Assembly: GCF_901709675.1 (NCBI RefSeq) | Contig: NC_051102.1 | Span: forward strand, 5,489,412 to 5,553,411 | Length of the DNA stretch: 64,000 bases | From: Syngnathus acus | Lineage: Eukaryota > Chordata > Actinopteri > Syngnathiformes > Syngnathidae | Direction of reading: 5' to 3' | In this document: one piece after another, positions 47,800 to 59,220 of the stretch | How the letters are laid out: every line of letters starts with the position of its first letter | How positions within the stretch are numbered: position 1 is the stretch's first letter | The notes under the pieces: generated by a model | The model's input: only the letters and a program-made list of their open reading frames with translations | Databases searched by the model: none | What the model was told of the DNA's origin: nothing | Translations under genes and position numbers: made by a program

Positions 47800-48665
47800 C
47801 GCACTAGTATCGCGGCGTAGTTGTCGAAACTCACCAAGAGGGAAGAATTTAATCGCAACAATGACGACAAGTGTGCGGAAAGTTCGAGAAAATTAACTCG
47901 ACGACAGGTACGCCATTAGCTGTTGCGGCTTCGGGAGGTCAGCAACACCGGGGCTGACCTTCGCTAAATGTTACACCCCTCCGAGCCCCCTCTCCGGCTC
48001 CAAACTGTTCCGTGACACCCCCCAAACCAAACCCGAAACCCGCACAGCAACAACCGCCAGCACAAGTTAAGTTAAAGAAGCAAATTGGTTGCGGAGCACT
48101 TACGGAGTCTCCTCGTTGTCGCCGCCGACGTTGGCATGTCTTCCCCCCCCTCCACCACCTTTGGCGTTCCGCGTCTTCCACTTCGGAGCCAGCGAGGGGA
48201 AATCCACGTCACGGGGACCAAAATTGAAAGAGTAAAAACAGTCCAAAGGGTTTGCGATGAATTGAGAGTATGTAAGGAGAAAAGAAAGACAAGGTCCTAC
48301 CCCAACCCGGTCGTGGAGACAAGTGAGCGGATCTATTAGGTGCCCGCACATGCGCATGGGCACAACCCCCCCCCCCAACAAAAAGAAAAAACCTCCCGAA
48401 AAACACAAAAGTATTCTGTTATTGCTCAGGTGGACATTTAAAATATACGCACCCGCTTCCCTCAATGAAGTAGTTAAGTCAAGAAGAGGGAGAGAGTCGA
48501 GTATGTCTCCCAGCCTCTCCTCAGTCACGCTTCTCGCCGCCTCGGAGGAGAGACGACTTTGCTTCGGTCGGTCGACCGGCAGGGGCTTCGGCTCCACTCG
48601 GCAATCTTCGGCACTATTCGCGAAATCCAGGGGAAAATAACAGCTCGCTGTTTCCAAAGGCACTG
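47800..48665. promoter_or_regulatory. CpG-rich promoter-like block, possibly with first exon on minus strand
   Basis: A CpG-dense stretch unlike its AT-richer neighbours. Splice-donor-like sequences flank it: CC|GTAAGT on the minus strand (exon side ending at 48104) and CAG|GTACGC on the plus strand (47907/47908). Upstream of the minus donor a 187-codon frame (48100-48663) stays open; such length is often seen in GC-rich 5' exons without being coding, and its translation has no domain I recognise. An inverted AGGTCAGC / GCTGACCT pair (about 47937 and 47956) resembles nuclear-receptor half-sites. A promoter of a noncoding or alternative transcript is plausible; this is inference. Confidence 0.3.
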
Positions 48666-50259
48666 TTTCTCACGTTATGCTTCATCGACAAATGAGTCAT
48701 TTATTGATTAAGTGTTGTGAAAAACATACATCCATTTTTATTTCAAATTGGAATAAAGTACAAGTGTAAACACGCAGTGTGTCAAACTGTCCCATACACA
48801 TAAGAAGCCACTTAAACAAGAGCATTGAAATAACAATACAACACAGAACAATGAGGGGTTCTGGAGCAAATTAAATACAAGATTCCTTCAGAGCATAAAA
48901 TGCCCATTACATTACTTCCCGCAAATAGAATGCCCTTCCCCAACCCATCTTTCCCCACTAAAATCCCATTTGTCATCCTTGCTCTCACCTTGTGAAGGCT
49001 CAGGGCAACGCTGTAATTTATAATTTATACGCACAAGCAGGCCAACTTTTGCCTGCCTCTTTTGCTGAAAATAGTTTTTTAAGAGATGGCGGAGGCGGAG
49101 ACATCCGCTTTTTACTTTACATTTTACTTCACGCAAAAAAAAATAATTAAAAAAAGCAAAGCATTTGTGTCGTCAAAAAGTCTTTCATCTTTAAAGTACC
49201 AAGGCTATATCAGCATTGCAAAATCCATAATGCCATCAAACCATCTGGCAAGAAAGCATGGACGCGGTCAACGGCGACACAGGGACTCGACTTGCCTTGT
49301 AAGTGCGTACCCACTCAAGCGTTTCACCATGCAGGTGACGCCTCCCCTAATGAGGAACTTGAATGTCTTAAGAATTCTAACAGCTCACCTACACCCACCT
49401 TTCTTCACCTCAGCATGATCAATCATTAACTCAGTGGACCTTCCACTGAACCGCAGCCTTTTCCATCTGCCGCTGAAAATCAGCCTAACCTAGCGAACTT
49501 GAGCGCGTTTACGAAATATAATATTGACTTAATGTGCATTGTCTCTTTAATACCCCCCTCAAAAAAAAATACTTATCCAATTTCTACCAAATCTGTTCTA
49601 CATACACTAAATAGGTTTGTGTATCTGAGAGAGTATCACAAGGAAAATCTCCCAACATAACTACAGTTAATCATAAATACAAGCATCAAAACATAGTTGA
49701 GCTCCTGGAAAATTGAAAGACTCCATCGAATGGCTGCAATTGCTAAATAATAAACAGTATTGTGTTGTGGTGCCTCTTAATTGAAATCTGGAAGAAGAGA
49801 AAATACTCTGATTGTCCAAATACGTTTAGACCTAATTGTCCATGAACAATCCCAAATGAGTCTCATCTATATGGCGGTTACGGTGAACCCTGCAGTTAGC
49901 TACTAAGAGGGACTTTATCTCCTCTTAAGTGCACAAATGATAACCTTGGCCAGCACACAGTGTTCCTCTCAGACAATTAAGAGCATTATTGATAAGGCCA
50001 AGCAAGCCATTATGCAGTGTATTTGCCAAAAAGAAAAAAAAAACATTCCTTGCAGAAGATGTTTAGCCTTTCTGATTGACAACACCAGCGCTATCATATC
50101 ACTCTTAAGTAGACCTTCAACCTAAGTTGAGCTACTGAGCATCTCTTCCTTTCGTTGGTCATCCATTCACTCGGTTCTCATTTACTGCATTGACGTCGGA
50201 CCTCGCAAACTGGCTTGCGAGCGTGACACCTTGGGAAAGAAACTTGGGATCCCTTTTAT

Positions 50260-50410
50260 TGGCTGCACCTGCTTTATTAATATTTTATTGATCTCTGTGG
50301 GGAAATAAGAGAAAGGGGGAAATTAATGTAAATAGATTCATTTTGGTCCCGGAGCCTTCTCACTTGATAAGTGACGGCTGGAAGGCTAATTTATCAGGGT
50401 TACTTTGCAG
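50260..50410. promoter_or_regulatory. Candidate conserved noncoding element
   Basis: Contains CTTTATTAATATTTTATTG, GGGAAATTAATGTAAATAG, ACTTGATAAGTGACGG and GGCTAATTTATCAGGG. AT cores alternate with GATAAG/TTATC words in complex, repeat-free sequence. Inference only. Confidence 0.28.
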
Positions 50411-50934
50411 TTACTTTGCCGTGCCACAAGATGTCAAAAAAAAAAAGGATATAAAATTTGAGGGTAACAATATCACATTTTATCATAATTAGTCGCTAGA
50501 AGCGTCCAAAAAATATCAAATAGCAATATTGTTATCATTCAGTCATCTACCAGCCGTTAACTTGTTGTGGTTTTCTCGCCCTGATCCTAAAACAACAAAT
50601 GATGATTTATTTCAAAAGGAAAATCAACTTTTTCAGAGCAGGGAAAAAAAGTAGAATTATGATTTTGCTTCTGTAACTCCTGAATTTCCCCGCTGAATTT
50701 GCTCGTGTTAGCATATTAGCCAGACGACAACAGTCATCAACCCGTATTTTGGATTTGGCTGACAAAACTACGGAAAAATCCAAGTGGAGGAAATGACTGC
50801 AAGTTAACACAGAAACCACATGGACTCAGATATAATCACATGCTAACTTTGACAGTGAAAACTAAATTATTGACTTGCCTGGAATACATGCCTGTGCACA
50901 ATTACTGGTTTCAGGCTGGTTTCCATACAACGTG

Positions 50935-51235
50935 TAATGATGAGTGATAATTCCGGCGATATGAGACTGGTGGCCCGCTGCGTTGTCGAGCCGCAACTCG
51001 AATCCATTTTCTGTCAGGCGGCGTAATTGCTTTTGATTACCTCTGGAAAAGTGGAATCACATTCCTCCGAATTCAGCATCACTTGGCGTTTAAAACACAA
51101 GACTGTTATCTCATGGAACACTTGCAAATTAGTTTTTCCCTTCGCACTCCACAGAGAAAACAAAAAAGCCCATTAAAGTCTCCATCTGGAAGAATCTGTC
51201 ACTTCCAATTCCCCATTGCCTCTTTTGGAGATAAG
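50935..51235. promoter_or_regulatory. Candidate conserved noncoding element with GGAAT-CAC-ATTCC site
   Basis: Contains GAGTGATAATTCCGG, GGCGTAATTGC (about 51020), TTTTGATTACC and the inverted pair GGAATCACATTCC (51053-51065), which looks like two opposed TEAD-type half-sites. CATTAAAGTC and GGAGATAAGG follow. No credible open frame. One of the most enhancer-like stretches in the window, still inferred from appearance only. Confidence 0.33.
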
Positions 51236-51257
51236 GTGTACGTTCTCGTCTCTCAAC

Positions 51258-51274
51258 TTTTTTTTTTTTTTTTT
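51258..51274 (+). repeat. Poly-T run
   Basis: Seventeen consecutive T residues following CTCTCAAC. Confidence 0.85.
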
Positions 51275-51719
51275 GATCTGGTAATTACAAACACTTATGT
51301 AGATCGATTTTGTTTTAGTAATGAGATTAATTGGCACTGTAATTAAATCCTCATCATGATCATGTTCACTGTACAGTTTAGTTTTCCCTACCTCATTGAT
51401 TGATTGACAGTTTCGGTATACGATGTTAGAGTTTGGTCACACTCATTGACTGCCATAATCAATTGTTTTGGATTTATGACAGTTTGACCGGCCCAGGAAA
51501 TTCCCGATGACCCCTACGGCCCAGAGTTCAGATGCTATGAAAAAGGCTGATCCGTTACAGCTTAAAATTTCAATTACAATTTGTTCTTGGACGCTGAACA
51601 AATTCTGCACTCAAATGTATTTCAGATTAAGATCTGCGATTGTAACTTTAAAGCCTCGGTGCACTTGGATAACACATCTAACCAAAAGTCTTGAGCAGAG
51701 TTTTAATCAAGACTTTTAA

Positions 51720-51915
51720 GAAAAAATGAACGGATGATTCAATGAGGCAGGAAAAGGCAGTTAATGGAAGTTAATGACCAGAACACACGAAGGAGTGCTT
51801 TGTATCATTAACCAAGACGCGGCCAAATATGTTAATGATTGCGATTATGCCTTCCGCCAGTGCTTGGACACGTTGAACAGATTATGCTAATGTTGTATCA
51901 GTGTGTATCAAAGGC
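51720..51915. promoter_or_regulatory. Candidate conserved noncoding element with repeated GTTAATG
   Basis: AGTTAATG occurs at 51759 and 51769 and GTTAATGATTGCG at about 51830, with CATTAACC between them. GTTAAT is the half-site of HNF1-type homeodomain factors. ATTATGCTAATG (an octamer-like word) follows near 51882. Clustered and non-repetitive otherwise. Inference only. Confidence 0.28.
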
Positions 51916-53789
51916 AGGAAAATGCGAGCAAGGGTACATTTCTGTTAAATTGTTGTCACACAGATGAAAGAATAGAATTAGGTCAGCGGCATCAATCTCA
52001 GTTTGCTGGATTTTAAATAGCTAGCACTGCAAAAAGACATTTCTGTTAGCATTAGATAAATTCCTCAGTGACGCTAAGCTAGAGATGCAGCGCAAATTTA
52101 TGCAAAAAGTGGTTGAGATTGCGACCACGTTATAAAGGCCAGAGAACTGAAGAGTAAGAAAAAAAATACAAAATTAGGTGGGCAACAGGAAAACCATGAT
52201 GGAAAATGAGGAAAAAAATGACAAAGCCTAACAACAATAGTGCCTACAACAAAAGACGATTGAACTGACAATGCAGAATGACTTCATCAACGTTTCTCGG
52301 CAATCAGGGTTCAAGACTTTCTCTGATGCTCGCATTTTTGCAATTGACACGAGTCGTAAAACTCAAGATCAATTAGAAATGTCTGCTCAGGTACTGATTT
52401 GTCTCTTGGCAACAATTCAGCTCATCTTCTTAAGCTTAATGAGCCATTCACATCTCACATAAGACTTTTAATAAAAACGACGTGATGTGACGCATGCGCT
52501 TAAGCTCAAACAGACACCAAGCGGTAAAACGGAACAATCACTCCAAACCATAAATGCAGGATCTATTTTTAAAAAGGGGCCGATTGAGGAAAACAAAGAC
52601 AGAAAGGAGCAGAAGTGGGATGGGATTTGGATGAAGGACATATAAGCAGCGGCTATTGAGTTGGCAGCAGTGAAAAGAACCCTCAGTTATTGAATGAAAA
52701 TTTTAAAAAAGCATGAAATCAAAGGCAGGAAAATTCCTGCCCAGATGAAGGGCTGTCCCTCTCTTCTAAGCATTTCTCTTCTCTACTACCAACACTGGCC
52801 TCGCAGCAACAGCAGGCTGGTTCGACCTTCAGTACCAGGATCCGAGACGTGATCAGGAGGAGGCAGCATGGTGCTAAACTGACACACCCATGTGCTTTGG
52901 ACCAGCTATCTCCACCCTCCACATCCGCTAATAATGGTCAAAATATCCTGTACATTTGTTGTCAATCATCTGCTCAAAACATTCCCACTGGTGTGAATAT
53001 CCTGCCATTGACTCGCCGACCGGTACTTCACCGCGTGGAGTGCGTGTCACGTCTGTCTGCTTGCGAAAGCGGCGAGCGTAAGACCCGTGAGGTGTTGACG
53101 CCGCTAGGTGACGCCTCGGGAATAGACCGGCTTTATCGAGGAGGTCATCTCTCAGTAAAGGCAGCGAAAGTGATGGATGTGACGGACAGGCATGATCCTT
53201 CTTCTTTCTCCCTGTCAGCATTTCTCTCTCTCTCTCTGGCAGATTGGGTTCCAGCAGTCATTCCTCACGGGGGAATCTGCCGTTTCAACCGCGCCGCCTC
53301 CCATCAGACAAATGGATATTAGCTGGTTAATTTTTAATTCCTGAAATGCGAAGGAGCCCACGCTCTTCCATGGCCGGGAGGAGCGCTAATGGGCCCTCGG
53401 ATTAGGTATCATGGGCGGATATCTGGGAACGGCCCCCGGGGATTGTTTTGTGCCGCTTTCTCTATTGAGCGCCGTAGAGTCCTGGAGTGAGGCAGAAAGC
53501 CTCTCAAAGTCGCACTGTCCAACTATTGACCCTTTTTGGAGGCACAATGGAAGGTCTGGGCTGAAAAGATATTGAGTGGATACCGAGAAGAGTCGTGCTG
53601 AGAGAAAACACACGATAAGGCTCCGTATCCCGTGCAGCCGAGGCAGACGTGCATTCCCACCTAAAAAAAGAATCATCGACGCTTTGAGATCCGCCTAGAT
53701 CCGTGCAGATTTAGACCGTGAAATTTTTTTCACATTTTTGAAAGAATATATATATAGAAAATATATCGTAATTGTTTTTTGGGGTGGGT

Positions 53790-53858
53790 TGGGTTTTCAA
53801 CCCCCTCGGTTTTATCTTTCGGTTTGGGCCAAGAATTTGTATTTTAGGTGCATCCCTA
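53790..53858 (-). mobile_element. hAT-type terminal fragment (TAGGGATGCACC end)
   Basis: On the minus strand from 53858: TAGGGATGCACCTAAAATAC, then AAATTCTTGGCCCAAACCGA. It has the same opening as the hAT element at 63034 (TAGGGATGCACCGAAAA) and the TTGGCC-AAACCGAAA words typical of that family. Only the end remains; no BED or transposase sequence was found beside it. Confidence 0.65.
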
Positions 53859-56800
53859 ATGAATGCTGACCCCTTTCAAAACGAACGTACGGAGAAAAAA
53901 ACCTCCCCGTGCTCTCAGAAAGATTGGCAGCCATGATTGTTTTTATTGACTCCAATATTCCATTAAGGTGAGCAACTCCTTGCTCGTAAATGGCTCGTGA
54001 CAGCAGCACGGAGCCGCCTGATGATGCCCCATCACCAGACCTCACACAGCGTTATTAACTGGCTACCCGGACGCCGCCGCCGCTTCCCCGTGACAGTGAC
54101 ACATGCGCCGAGCGAATATAACGCCATCCTCCATCTCTTCACTCCGTCTCGCCGAGTGTAGGCGAGAGAGGAAATTAAATGAGATCTGAGGAATTGAAGG
54201 GGAGGCGGCACCGTTTTGAGTTTCCTTTACTGAGCGACGGCAGACATGAGAAAGACATCAACACAATCCAATCGAGTGAGTTTGTTTGAGCATTTTATTT
54301 TTTTTCCTAAAAGCTGATCTTAACAAATTCAAGTACAACAAATACAAGGGGAATACATGCTTTGTCAGGAGTTGAGGCTGCGTCCACGTGTATCACCCCT
54401 AATGAAGTGGGGAAAAATCAGCAGGCTTACCAGAGGAAATCCATAAAAATCACTGGCTGTCAAATCCAAGTCAAAGCAACAGGTGATGCTTCAAACTGTA
54501 AACATTATTTTGGGGTTCCTCCAGAATATCACAGCTGGAATAAAAATCCTGATCAGGGATGGACACAGATGGATGGGCAGTAAATAAGGTGGACAGACAA
54601 ATGCTTGTATAAGCACAGACCATTCATCCTTCTGTGTCTATAGAGGACGTCAATAGGTTGACAGATGTTAAAGCCACGACTCCACTGGAGAAAATGTAGA
54701 TGGATGCTACTTCGCCCACACCTACATTGCTGTGACAATAAGTACAGATAGATAGGGCGGATGGACGGACAGACAGACAGATGGCAGGAACAGGTAAGGC
54801 ACATCGGTCAATACATTTGTCCTTGGGTGCAAATACACTCCTCTTCCTGCGTCTTAAAAAGAAAAGTGCATTTTAAAAACTTTCTGCTTACTGTGCCATT
54901 TTTCAGACCGCGTGCCGGTCATGCAGGAAAAGCCGGCTGACAGAATGATGATTTCCACCCTCTATTGCTGCTTAGCAAACACAGACGGCGCAGTGTGTAA
55001 ACGGAGGAGTGGGTAGATGCAATGAAACATCGGAATTAAAAGGGAGGATGGGGTGGAAAGAGATGGACAGCAGTAATCAAGGTGGTAGCCAGGGAGCGCG
55101 ATGGGGGAAAGAACCGTTTACTGGCGAGAGGGAAGCGATGAAGAATAGAGAAAGCAGATAATCGTAAGGGTGATGGGGGATCGCGAGAAAGCCGAGGGAG
55201 AGTGAAATAGGCATTGACAAAGTACGTAGGATACATGCAGGGGAGGGGGGGCAGGTAGAAACAGATGGCGGAGGGAAGAAGGAAGACCGGAAGGGGCGTG
55301 ACCTACGGGTAGCGTTGGAGGGCTTTGGACAGGGCAAGCGCTTGCAAGGAGGGGGGGCATTAACAAAGCGTGAAATTAAAGCCGCCGCGCTGCAGCAAGA
55401 AGGCCCTCGGCCCCGACTCAAGCCAAGCATCCTCATCAGTCCGCCGCAGGAAGCCCGGCGACTGAAAGGCTGCTGAGGGGGTAATAGAGCCTGTCGTATT
55501 ATTGTAATGATGTGTGGAAAAATGACGGAGCGGGGGAGGATTATAAACAGGACCTCTAATCACCGTGCCGTGACAATATTTCTCCATCGGCCACCACAGG
55601 CGACCGTGCCGCCGCACACAGGTGGTAGTGACGATGACATCCCGAGACGTTTTTTCTTTTTGACCAACGGAATGAAATTTTAAAAAGGAGGGAGGCGGGG
55701 TGGCAGTGGACAGTGGCACGAAAAACACAATCCTACTCCGAGTGAAGTCATGGCTTCTCCAGCGGGAGGGGAATTGATCGGTGTCAGGGTGACAACACTG
55801 CACAAAATAAGAACACCTATCACTTTCTAAACTTTGAGTATTTCCATCCTTGTATCGACTATCACTCCATTCCTGGAGACGAAGGGTGGCGTCTCTAATC
55901 CTCACGTAGCTATTCCCCTTCGAAAGTATAATGAGTAAGCATCCTATTGGAATTCCACTAACATGCCGCACTCCCATAAACAGCTCTGACTGGATGCACA
56001 TATTCCGGTGAGAGCTGATCAATGTTGAAGTCATTAGGCAACTTATCTCCTCATTAGACACATACTCAACAACATTCATCTCAGGCTACAGGCTAGTTGG
56101 ACAAGCGAGTGGCTATTTACGGCCAATTTTTATACATGTCTTCCGGGCAGGAGCTAAACACGACGCGCTGTGTGGTTCGAGGATGGGAAAGAGCAACATT
56201 TTATTTCCCATCAGAAAAATGCTCCACTATAAATCTGGTTAACTCATTCACTGCCATTGACGGCTATAGACGTCAAATGTCCAAGTTAAATTCTGGTGCA
56301 GGTATGGATTGCACAATTTCATTTGTCACTGTTCTCTGCCACGCAGAGCAATATTCTACATTTTTTTCTTCTGATGCCTAAAAATTAATTCAGGCAGTGG
56401 GTGTACAACATGTTTCAGATCCAAATCCTGACTCTTAAGCCTTGGCGGAGTTTTGATTGCCATTCTGTCTTAAACACACAACATTGCCCAGTGAACACAG
56501 CCCCTACACTTTGGAGTTTCGCACTAGGAGACACTTGTTGCTAGGTTACCAGAATCTATCAACCGGCAACTCTAATCCCTTGTATTGCACGTTTTTACTC
56601 TAAAGTTGCTGCAAAATACACTTGTGGCCGGCAGGCGTGTTCTCCTCATTTGAGGCAAAGTGTCTTTTGTGTTTACCGTAATGGATGCCAGATGCTTGTT
56701 TTCTACCACGGGCTATATTTCTGTGACGCATGGCTACTAAATCTTTGCATGTCTGTTTGTATGACTGGCTCCTTGCATTTACCCACATGCGTGTTTCTAT

Positions 56801-57297
56801 TTTTCTGCACAACAACGATTTATTAGCATTTCGATGGGAACACGATTCGAGCTTGTCACTTTTTCTACTATTTCTATTGCGAGAGGCTAAGAAATACAGT
56901 CTGGCAGGATGAAGTATGGACTTGCCCGCAGTGAGAAGCTACTGAAAGCTGTTTTGAAGGTGACTCTTTTAGTAATATGTGGCCATGGCCTCCCAGGAAT
57001 ATATTTGTCATCCGTGTCCCCGATATTCGGAAGGTGACTAACAAAGCAGATTATCTGTATAGTGTTTTTGGCAAGACTGGCACCAAAAACAGCATTATCT
57101 ACTCAATGCTTGACACGACACTCCAAAACACAAAAACACACAAATGGACGATGTTGTTGCTACTTTGCGATAGAAGTTTAAGGAAATTATACATTTGCAA
57201 CTGTTGTTAGGGATACTTTGCCCTAATTTTGATGCTGGCAACATGAATTCACTTCCCACTCAGTGACATTGCAAAAGTGGAGGTTTTTTTGTTGTTG
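53859..57297. other. Noncoding stretch, no gene recognised
   Basis: The largest frame in the whole window (239 codons, 55360-56079, minus) lies here. It runs through CCTCC/GGAGG-type sequence, has no domain I recognise and no homologous motif, and is judged a chance open frame. A GATG/GACAGACAGACAG patch lies at 54755-54785. The TTAACTCATTCACTGCC repeat scrap at 56239 is listed separately. Confidence 0.5.
56239..56300. mobile_element. Interspersed repeat scrap (TTAACTCATTCACTGCC end)
   Basis: TTAACTCATTCACTGCCATT then GACGGCTATAGACGTCAAAT is a dispersed repeat terminus I have seen in other fish genomes. It opens with TTAA, which would suit a piggyBac- or Kolobok-type target site, but I cannot assign the superfamily. 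The opposite end was not found in the window. Confidence 0.5.
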
Positions 57298-57305
57298 ACA
57301 TAACC

Positions 57306-57611
57306 CAGGGGTGTCAAACTAATTTTTTTGGCGGGCCGCATTGTAGTCATAATTTCTTTCGGAGGGCCATTATGACTGTCAGCCCAAATAAATGTATGAG
57401 CACCTCATATTACATACAGTATAAGCTACAAAACAAACTGACAAATAACTCGTTTTCAAATCATACGAGTAAAAACTGGTCAAATATTTAAAAAAAAAAA
57501 AAAAATTAAAAGTGAATGACACGAATTTGATGCACAATTTGTCTTCGCGGGCCACATGAAATGATGTGGCGGGCCGTATCTTGCCCCCGGGCCTTGAGTT
57601 TGACACCTGTG
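57306..57611. mobile_element. hAT MITE, 306 bp, intact ends with 8-bp target duplication
   Basis: The left end is CAGGGGTGTCAAACTAATTT. The right end, reverse complemented, is CACAGGTGTCAAACTCAAGG, an imperfect terminal inverted repeat. The element is bracketed by the perfect 8-bp target duplication ACATAACC (57298-57305 and 57612-57619), the size expected for hAT transposition. GGCGGGCCGCA near the left and GCGGGCCGTA near the right (with GCGGGCCACA further in) are subterminal repeats typical of this very common fish MITE. A poly-A run (57490-57505) lies in the middle. No transposase is encoded. Confidence 0.95.
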
Positions 57612-58280
57612 ACATAACCATTATATTATTCACCACTTCTGAAATGGTAGTTTTGTGCAGATTATCTTTAATAAAGTTATTAGCATCATATTCTGATTGT
57701 TTATAGCTCATGATATTCATTTAAGTCAAGACACTGATCATGGTAATGATTTCTTAGGAGACATAAATATCAAAATGCAACACCTTTGAGGTAAGTTACC
57801 AAAATTGCTGGTCACAATTTCACACTTATAACTGACTGGAATGTTTATTGAATAATAAATGTGTTTGCAAGCAAGCGCATCCGCCCCGCATCACCTGACC
57901 TCTGTAAAAGACCGTGGACCCCTTGCGTCGGCGGCAACATGTGTAGGTGGGTGTGGGTGACTTGGGCGGGAGTGGTGGCTGATAAATGTGTAGCATTATG
58001 TGAGAGGAGACAGAAATCAGGCTCCAGATTGCGTGCATCATCTCAAGTGGGTTTCAACCCACAGGTTTAATTGTGTTTGCCAGTGGCAGCAGAGCAGGGA
58101 GAGGAGGGGGGGGGTTAATGTAGAGGTCAGGCCGCCTCTACAGTGAGTGTACTGTGGAGCCGCCGGGGCTTTCTGCAACTATTAGGTTACGTGATTATTG
58201 TGTATAGTCTATATGTCCACTTCATTGCTGCACACCACATTTAGTTTTCCTAGTCTGAGAAAATGACAGCCCGAAACACG

Positions 58281-58363
58281 GATCTGTATGTATCAAACTT
58301 GTAGCAGTAGTGATCATTGCCCAAGCTGGAGCTCTGAAATTTTCAAAAGGTTGGTGACCCCTG
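58281..58363 (-). mobile_element. hAT-type terminal fragment (CAGGGGTCACCAACC end)
   Basis: On the minus strand from 58363: CAGGGGTCACCAACCTTTTG, then GAGCTCCAGCTTGGGCAATG and CTACAAGTTTGATACATACA. This follows, with small losses, a familiar fish hAT terminus (CAGGGGTCACCAACCTTTTT, GAGCTACTTCTTGGGTACTG, GCTACCAGTTTGATACACAC, from memory). No other end was found. Confidence 0.65.
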
Positions 58364-59157
58364 ACCCCATCTTGTTGTATTTCCATCTAAGGTTCCAGAA
58401 ACTTGTTTGTACTGATGTCACCCATGCTTGGTAATAGCCAAAGTTTGGAGTGAGCCACGTCCGCTGTCGCTCTTTAAAGATGTCGGAGAGTTAAACAAAC
58501 AAAAATCCTTTCATGTTGATGAAAATCAATAGAAGACAGCAATAAAGGCTTTATTTTCTTTCTATCAATCTACCGCCTGCGGGACCATCTCACGTCTATG
58601 TTCGTCATTCATATTCGCCTCACACCGGTGCTGTCATAATGAATGCGCGGGGCAATCAATCTTCTCATCTGACACTCCCGACACGGCGAAGGTGATGAGC
58701 GAAGTAGAACAACAAAAGTTTCCAATCTGTCTCAGGTATTGAGAAGCAAGGTCTGGCCCGTCGGTTTTATTAGAGTCAAACAGTAACGCGGTGTCTGTAG
58801 TCAAGCGTGACGAGACTGCACTGCTAATTGTACGTTCGGGGGAAAGACGGAAAAAGTGCACTTTTGCAGGTGGAAGACGGCAAGGATGTTGATTGTTTTG
58901 TCACTGGAATTTAGTTGGAAATCAGATGAAAAGTGGAGCATTTTAATATATTCGTGGCTGATTTTCTTTTCAATATATTGTGAACTTTTAGTATTTTTGG
59001 GGTTATGGACTAAGATCCGCCATGTATCGTGAAATAAAAACAAAAATAAAAATACTTTTTATATATAATGCCCTTTTTCCGCAAGATCTCAACAGAATAA
59101 AAAAAAATTTGAAATAAATAAAGCACGCGGTTTTATTTAAAAAGAAAAGAGTCTCGG

Positions 59158-59220
59158 GTCACAACCAATGACAGCTCAGCTTCAGAAAAATGGTGAGCCA
59201 TGATTGGTTGTGACCTGAGA
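59158..59220. repeat. Inverted repeat TCACAACCAAT / ATTGGTTGTGA
   Basis: TCACAACCAATGA (about 59159-59171) and its reverse complement CATGATTGGTTGTGA (about 59201-59215) share an 11-bp perfect core and are separated by roughly 30 bp containing a CTCAG-rich loop. Both arms contain an inverted CCAAT box (CCAAT / ATTGG). It could be a small hairpin or a paired CCAAT site; no function is assigned. Confidence 0.6.

Larger units (their letters stand above)
48666..53690. other. Noncoding stretch with candidate enhancers
   Basis: No gene was recognised over 5 kb. The longest frame (157 codons, 52849-53322, plus) lacks domains and codon pattern. It includes a T run at 51258-51274, a CTCTCTCTCTCT patch near 53225, and blocks at 50260-50410, 50935-51235 and 51720-51915 listed separately. 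The words at 51437-51455 weakly resemble the interspersed repeat at 56239. Confidence 0.5.

Noticed and set aside
48100-48663. 187-codon minus-strand frame as a protein-coding first exon
   Set aside because: Its translation has poly-Gly and hydrophobic runs explained by G- and T-rich tracts, and no recognisable motif. Kept only as part of a possible promoter/first-exon block.
49809-49830. miR-219-like word TGATTGTCCAAA
   Set aside because: Identity ends after 12 bases and the downstream sequence does not fold back into a precursor hairpin with the expected opposite arm.
52849-53322. 157-codon plus-strand frame
   Set aside because: Overlaps a comparable minus-strand frame (52928-53221) and a CTCTCT tract; no domain. 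Typical of CpG-containing noncoding DNA.
55360-56079. 239-codon open frame on the minus strand, longest in the window
   Set aside because: No domain, signal, repeat or codon bias; a mixture of low-complexity Ser/Pro/His segments and GC-rich sequence where stops are rare. No splice context. Treated as chance.
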